NCBI GenBank assembly: GCA_031279175.1
Contig: JAITJA010000028.1
Span: forward strand, 1 to 10,209
DNA from: Odoribacteraceae bacterium
Lineage (GTDB): Bacteria; Bacteroidota; Bacteroidia; Bacteroidales; Marinifilaceae
DNA: 10,209 nt
Reading direction: 5' to 3'
Part shown: in pieces, positions 7,831 through 10,209 of the stretch
How the letters are laid out: every line of letters begins with the position of its first letter
Numbering within the stretch: the stretch's first letter is position 1
Notes under the pieces: generated by a model
Seen by the model: only the letters and a program-made list of their open reading frames with translations
Databases searched by the model: none
Told to the model about the DNA's origin: nothing
Made by a program: the position numbers and the translations under genes

Positions 7831-9186
7831 ATGAAACACCTCTTCTCCATTACCATCGCGCTTCTCGCCGCCGCCACGCTACACGCCGCCAACCCCTTGC
7901 TCGAACGCCTCCGCCGCGTCCCCGGGGTCTCCAATATCCAGACCATACAGGTGGATCCCTACACCGAGACCTATCTCTTCGATTACGAACAGCGCGTTGA
8001 CCATGCCAATCCCGCCAGCGCGACGTTCCCGCAACGCGTCAGCATTGCCCATCGAGACTTCAACGCTCCCGTCGTCGTCATCCTCGAGGGATACGGCCTC
8101 GATGAAACGCGCGAGAGCGAGCTCTCCTCTCTCTTCTCCACCAACCAGGTCGCCATCGAACACCGTTTCTTTAATACCAGCGTCCCCGAGACAGGGATCC
8201 CATGGCAACACCTGACCATCGCCCGCGCCGCCGCCGACCATCACGAGATCATCCAGGCACTCAAGCAACATCTCTACCCCGAATCCCGCTGGATCTCTAC
8301 CGGAATCGGCAAGGGAGGACAAACCACTCTCTTCCACCGTTACTTCTACCCCGACGACGTGCATGTCAGCGTGCCTTACGTCGCCCCTTTCAACCACGCC
8401 TACATTGATCGCCGCCTCCGGAAATTCCTCGCCTCGCTTGGAAAGACCCCGGCACAACGCCAGCGCCTCGGGTTCGTGTACGTCGGGGGACAAGAAATAA
8501 CGGTCAGGATCATGGAGTTCCAGCACGCTTGCTTCGCGCGTCTCGATCGTCTCGCGCCTCGCCTCGAGGCCCTCGCGAGAGAGAAAAACATGACCTTCGA
8601 GCGCGCCGGGGGCATCGAACGGGTCATGAAACTGGTCATCCTGGAGTATCCCTTTGCCTTCTGGCAGTGGAACGGGGATATCGGGGAGATCCCCGGGGTC
8701 GAACACGAGTCGGACGAGGAGCTATTTAATTATCTCGTTAACGCCTCGCCCCCCGGCTTTTTCTCCGACCAGGAGATCGCGGCCATCCTTCCTTTTTACT
8801 ACGCCGCACTCACCGAGATCGGCATGTACGCGTATGATCTCTCGCCTTTTCGCTCGTATTTCAAGCGCGAGCCGGACCGCCGGCAGGTTGATTTCCGTTT
8901 TACCATCCCTGATTCCATCGCCCTGCCCGCCTTTAACGAGAAGCAAGCCCGCGACATCCAGCAATGGCTTGAAACCGACGCCTCCCGGATGCTTTTTATA
9001 TATGGCGGGCGCGACCCGTGGTCGGCCACTGCCGTCGATCTCGGCCGCAACGACAAGTGCCGGAAGTATGTCAAGGCCGACGCCAATCATACTTGCCGCG
9101 TCGCGTCATTCGAACGCCTTGTCCGTGACGATATAGTCCGCGTCCTCTCCTCCTGGATCAATAACGAGGATCTCGATAACGATTAA
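7831..9186 (+). CDS. Secreted S37-family peptidase homologue lacking the catalytic serine
   Basis: This is a homologue of the PS-10/S37 aminopeptidases, which are exported alpha/beta-hydrolase enzymes that remove short peptides from protein N-termini. Starting at ATG 7831 it has 451 residues (ATG 7822 adds three). The signal peptide begins MKHLFSITIALLAAATLHA and cleavage is expected just after it. Family blocks are FDYEQRVDHANP, FPQRVSIAHRDFNAPVVVI, EGYG, IEHRFF and VPYVAPFNHAYID. The nucleophile elbow, normally GxSxG (GISKGG in relatives), here reads TGIGKGGQTT, with Gly160 (codon GGC, 8308-8310) in the serine position. The presumed acid Asp395 (GGRDPWSATA) and base His420 (ANHTCR) are present. 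The protein is full length with no frameshift, so it may be an inactive relative, a binding protein, or the product of one A-to-G change or sequencing error. It is transcribed divergently from the MATE gene and followed by a 21-bp repeat array. Confidence 0.88.
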   Translation: MKHLFSITIALLAAATLHAANPLLERLRRVPGVSNIQTIQVDPYTETYLFDYEQRVDHANPASATFPQRVSIAHRDFNAPVVVILEGYGLDETRESELSSLFSTNQVAIEHRFFNTSVPETGIPWQHLTIARAAADHHEIIQALKQHLYPESRWISTGIGKGGQTTLFHRYFYPDDVHVSVPYVAPFNHAYIDRRLRKFLASLGKTPAQRQRLGFVYVGGQEITVRIMEFQHACFARLDRLAPRLEALAREKNMTFERAGGIERVMKLVILEYPFAFWQWNGDIGEIPGVEHESDEELFNYLVNASPPGFFSDQEIAAILPFYYAALTEIGMYAYDLSPFRSYFKREPDRRQVDFRFTIPDSIALPAFNEKQARDIQQWLETDASRMLFIYGGRDPWSATAVDLGRNDKCRKYVKADANHTCRVASFERLVRDDIVRVLSSWINNEDLDND

Positions 9187-9236
9187 CCTCCTGTTCCCTC
9201 TCTCTAACTTGTACCGGTAACTCGGAACGGGATACT

Positions 9237-9593
9237 GCTCGTGCCCGAACTTTCCCTTCTCGTGCCCGAACTTTCCCTGAAAGTCTCCTAACTTAAGTAA
9301 AGGTGACGTCATCCCAAGCTAAAGTGACGTCACCCTAAGTTAAAGTGACGTCACTCTAAGCTAAAGTGACGTCACCCTAAGCTAAAGTGACGTCACTCTA
9401 AGCTAAAGTGACGTCACCCTAAGCTAAAGTGACGTCACCCTAAGCTAAAGTGACGTCACTCTAAGCTAAAGTGACGTCACCCTAAGTTCAAGAGACCTCT
9501 CTTGAAGCTTAAGAGACCTCTCCTGAATCCAGGATGACATCACTCGCGTGGATCATCGGAGCACGCTCACGGGAGATCGGGGAGCGCTCACGG
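9237..9593. repeat. Array of seventeen 21-bp units (array 2) centred on TGACGTCA
   Basis: It begins 50 bases after the peptidase stop. Cutting every 21 bases from 9237 keeps perfect register for seventeen units. Units 1-2 share CTCGTGCCCGAACTTTCCCT and unit 3 is transitional. Units 4-12 (9300-9488) are the main family, with TGACGTCA at unit positions 5-12 in all nine and CTAAGCT at the end of most. Units 13-14 share AAGAGACCTCTC. Unit 15 has TGACATCA in the same register. Units 16-17 share CGCTCACGG. Units 5-12 differ almost only at unit position 14 (C or T) and position 20 (C or T). The main unit has a stop codon in all six frames, so it is noncoding. It is not a CRISPR, because it has no unique spacers. 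The function is unknown. Confidence 0.93.
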
Positions 9594-9637
9594 GAAAAAG
9601 GAGATGTCGAAATAACAGGTAACGATATGACAAGGAA

Positions 9638-9661
9638 AAGGGGGTGAATTCTCGCCCCCTT
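9638..9661. terminator. Candidate terminator hairpin after array 2
   Basis: AAGGGGG and CCCCCTT pair, extended by three more pairs (one G-T), around an ATTC loop. This gives a 10-bp stem with a short loop. It is preceded by AAAA and followed by GCATTATT, a poor T-tract, so it resembles a weak intrinsic terminator more on the minus strand than on the plus strand. It lies about 450 bases past the peptidase stop, and its assignment to a transcript is uncertain. Confidence 0.4.
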
Positions 9662-9981
9662 GCATTATTCCCACGCGTGCATCTTCAAATTACACACCCG
9701 TTCCGCCGGGGGGATGTTTCCCGTTTCAAGACGGGAAGATTGCCTCGCGGCATGGCCAATAAACATGGATCAAGGGGATGTCTCCTCGCGAGATAGTAAC
9801 GTTTTTTCCAGGTAACTCGCTCCTTATCGTGACAAGTCATGCCGGGAGTGACAGAAGATTGCACGGGGGGTGTACGGGAGCTTCCCTTCATTCTCCCGGG
9901 AAGGCCCTCGCTGCACGAGTGGCGCGTGAAAAAAGAGTGATTTTTATCAAGAATTAGTGTCAGTAGAACCTGCACAAAAGT

Positions 9982-9989
9982 TATTTTCG
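9982..9989 (+). promoter_or_regulatory. Possible -7 promoter element for the last gene
   Basis: TATTTTCG matches the Bacteroidota -7 consensus TAnnTTTG at five of its six defined positions and lies 29 bases before the ATG at 10019, a normal leader distance. No good -33 TTTG is seen 18-21 bases upstream, so support is weak. Confidence 0.25.
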
Positions 9990-10018
9990 CGGAAGTCTTC
10001 ATCTTCAAATGAACTATC

Positions 10019-10209
10019 ATGATAAAACATTTCATTACCGGGACAATGGCATGGTTACTATTCCTACTCGTTTCGCCGGCAAACGGGCAGGAGACGCGGC
10101 GAGTCATGCTGTCCGGCAGCGGTTTTGGCGACGAGGTCGAGTGGGATTTCTTCTGCACGGCCGGCGCGCGGTCAGGGAGCTGGGAAAAGATCCCGGAGAT
10201 CGGAAGAGC
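10019..10209 (+). CDS. N-terminus of exported glycoside hydrolase family 2-like protein (partial)
   Basis: The ORF is cut by the right edge after 63 codons, of which 59 appear genuine. It starts with a signal peptide: Lys3, a hydrophobic core AWLLFLLV at 11-18, and likely cleavage near PANG before QETRR. The mature start VMLSGSGFGDEVEWDFFCTA, then WEKIP, resembles Bacteroidales exported GH2-type enzymes (beta-galactosidase/beta-glucuronidase-like). From memory these continue with a VPSCWE motif of the sugar-binding domain. The last four apparent residues, EIGR, come from sequencing adapter (10197-10209). The last genuine base, G at 10196, fits a Val codon. The catalytic domain is missing, so the sugar specificity is unknown and the GH2 call rests on this short segment. 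Confidence 0.55.
   Translation, partial: MIKHFITGTMAWLLFLLVSPANGQETRRVMLSGSGFGDEVEWDFFCTAGARSGSWEKIPEIGR
10197..10209 (+). other. Illumina adapter remnant at contig end
   Basis: The final 13 bases AGATCGGAAGAGC are identical to the core of the Illumina TruSeq adapter. They sit exactly at the end of the sequence, in the orientation expected for read-through at a 3' end, and interrupt the reading frame of the last gene where a conserved motif is expected. This is library contamination rather than genomic sequence. Confidence 0.93.

Larger units (their letters stand above)
9594..10018. other. Gene-free leader region before the final gene
   Basis: These 425 bases hold no convincing coding sequence. 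Short plus-strand ORFs are under 20 codons. A longer minus-strand reading (10158-9685) crosses the start of the real gene at 10019 and has no family character. Visible structures are the hairpin at 9638-9661, a second clean hairpin at 9718-9737 (TTCCCGT/ACGGGAA, 7 bp, 6-nt loop), and a pair of mutually exclusive 6-bp stems around 9875-9903. No tRNA or riboswitch core that I know was recognised. It may hold the end of the peptidase transcript, a long 5' leader or a small RNA. Confidence 0.5.

Noticed and set aside
9304..9480. TGACGTCA copies as CRE/ATF-type transcription factor sites
   Set aside because: That motif belongs to eukaryotic bZIP regulators; in a bacterial genome the match reflects only an 8-bp palindrome.
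9237..9593. CRISPR array
   Set aside because: Units are contiguous 21-bp tandem copies with no unique spacers of regular size, and no cas genes are nearby.
9573..9593. Second adapter-like sequence (GAGATCGG) in array 2
   Set aside because: It diverges from the adapter after AGATCGG and fits the 21-bp unit register and its neighbour unit, so it is genuine array sequence.
9680..10010. CATCTTCAAAT present at 9680-9690 and 10000-10010
   Set aside because: An 11-bp direct repeat 320 bases apart with no further identity is most likely chance and shows no mobile-element structure.
9685..10158. 157-codon minus-strand open frame over the gap and the last gene
   Set aside because: It runs antisense through the signal-peptide-bearing start at 10019, has no recognisable family motif and has the serine/arginine-rich composition of a chance frame in GC-rich DNA.

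Overview
The window looks like chromosomal DNA from a GC-rich member of the Bacteroidota, probably a gut-type Bacteroidales. The signs are a near-consensus Bacteroidota promoter (-7 element TACCTTTG), start codons without clear Shine-Dalgarno sequences, an S37-type secreted peptidase, a SIMPL-domain protein of the Bacteroidales kind, and the start of an exported glycoside hydrolase-like protein. The genus cannot be fixed from sequence reading alone. The last 13 bases are exactly the common Illumina adapter core, so the right edge is a contig end carrying untrimmed adapter.

Layout, left to right. Bases 1-24 form a perfect hairpin just before priA (32-2470, +), the primosomal replication-restart helicase. 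Between priA and the convergent trkH lies a 294-bp array of fourteen 21-bp units (2482-2775), AT-rich and full of inverted repeats. A minus-strand operon follows, read right to left: a periplasmic SIMPL-domain protein (6311-5613), trkA (5595-4252, GTG start) and trkH (4255-2810). trkA and trkH overlap by four bases (ATGA). The operon has a good promoter at 6343-6372. A MATE-family exporter (7742-6396, -) is upstream of it and is divergent from a secreted S37-family peptidase homologue (7831-9186, +). The short divergent intergenic region holds a 9-bp inverted repeat whose arms look like back-to-back -7 elements.

After the peptidase comes a second array of 21-bp units (9237-9593, seventeen units) with a different sequence, dominated by nine copies of the palindrome TGACGTCA. 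About 425 bp without a convincing gene follow, with two clean hairpins, then the first 59 genuine codons of an exported carbohydrate-active protein (10019-10196) and the adapter.

TrkA and TrkH together make a potassium uptake system. The other genes are not obviously linked in function. The points most worth attention are: two unrelated-sequence arrays that share an exact 21-bp period and palindromic design; loss of the catalytic serine in the peptidase (GxSxG has become GIGKG while the Asp and His appear kept); and the adapter-contaminated end, which creates false terminal residues in the last gene.
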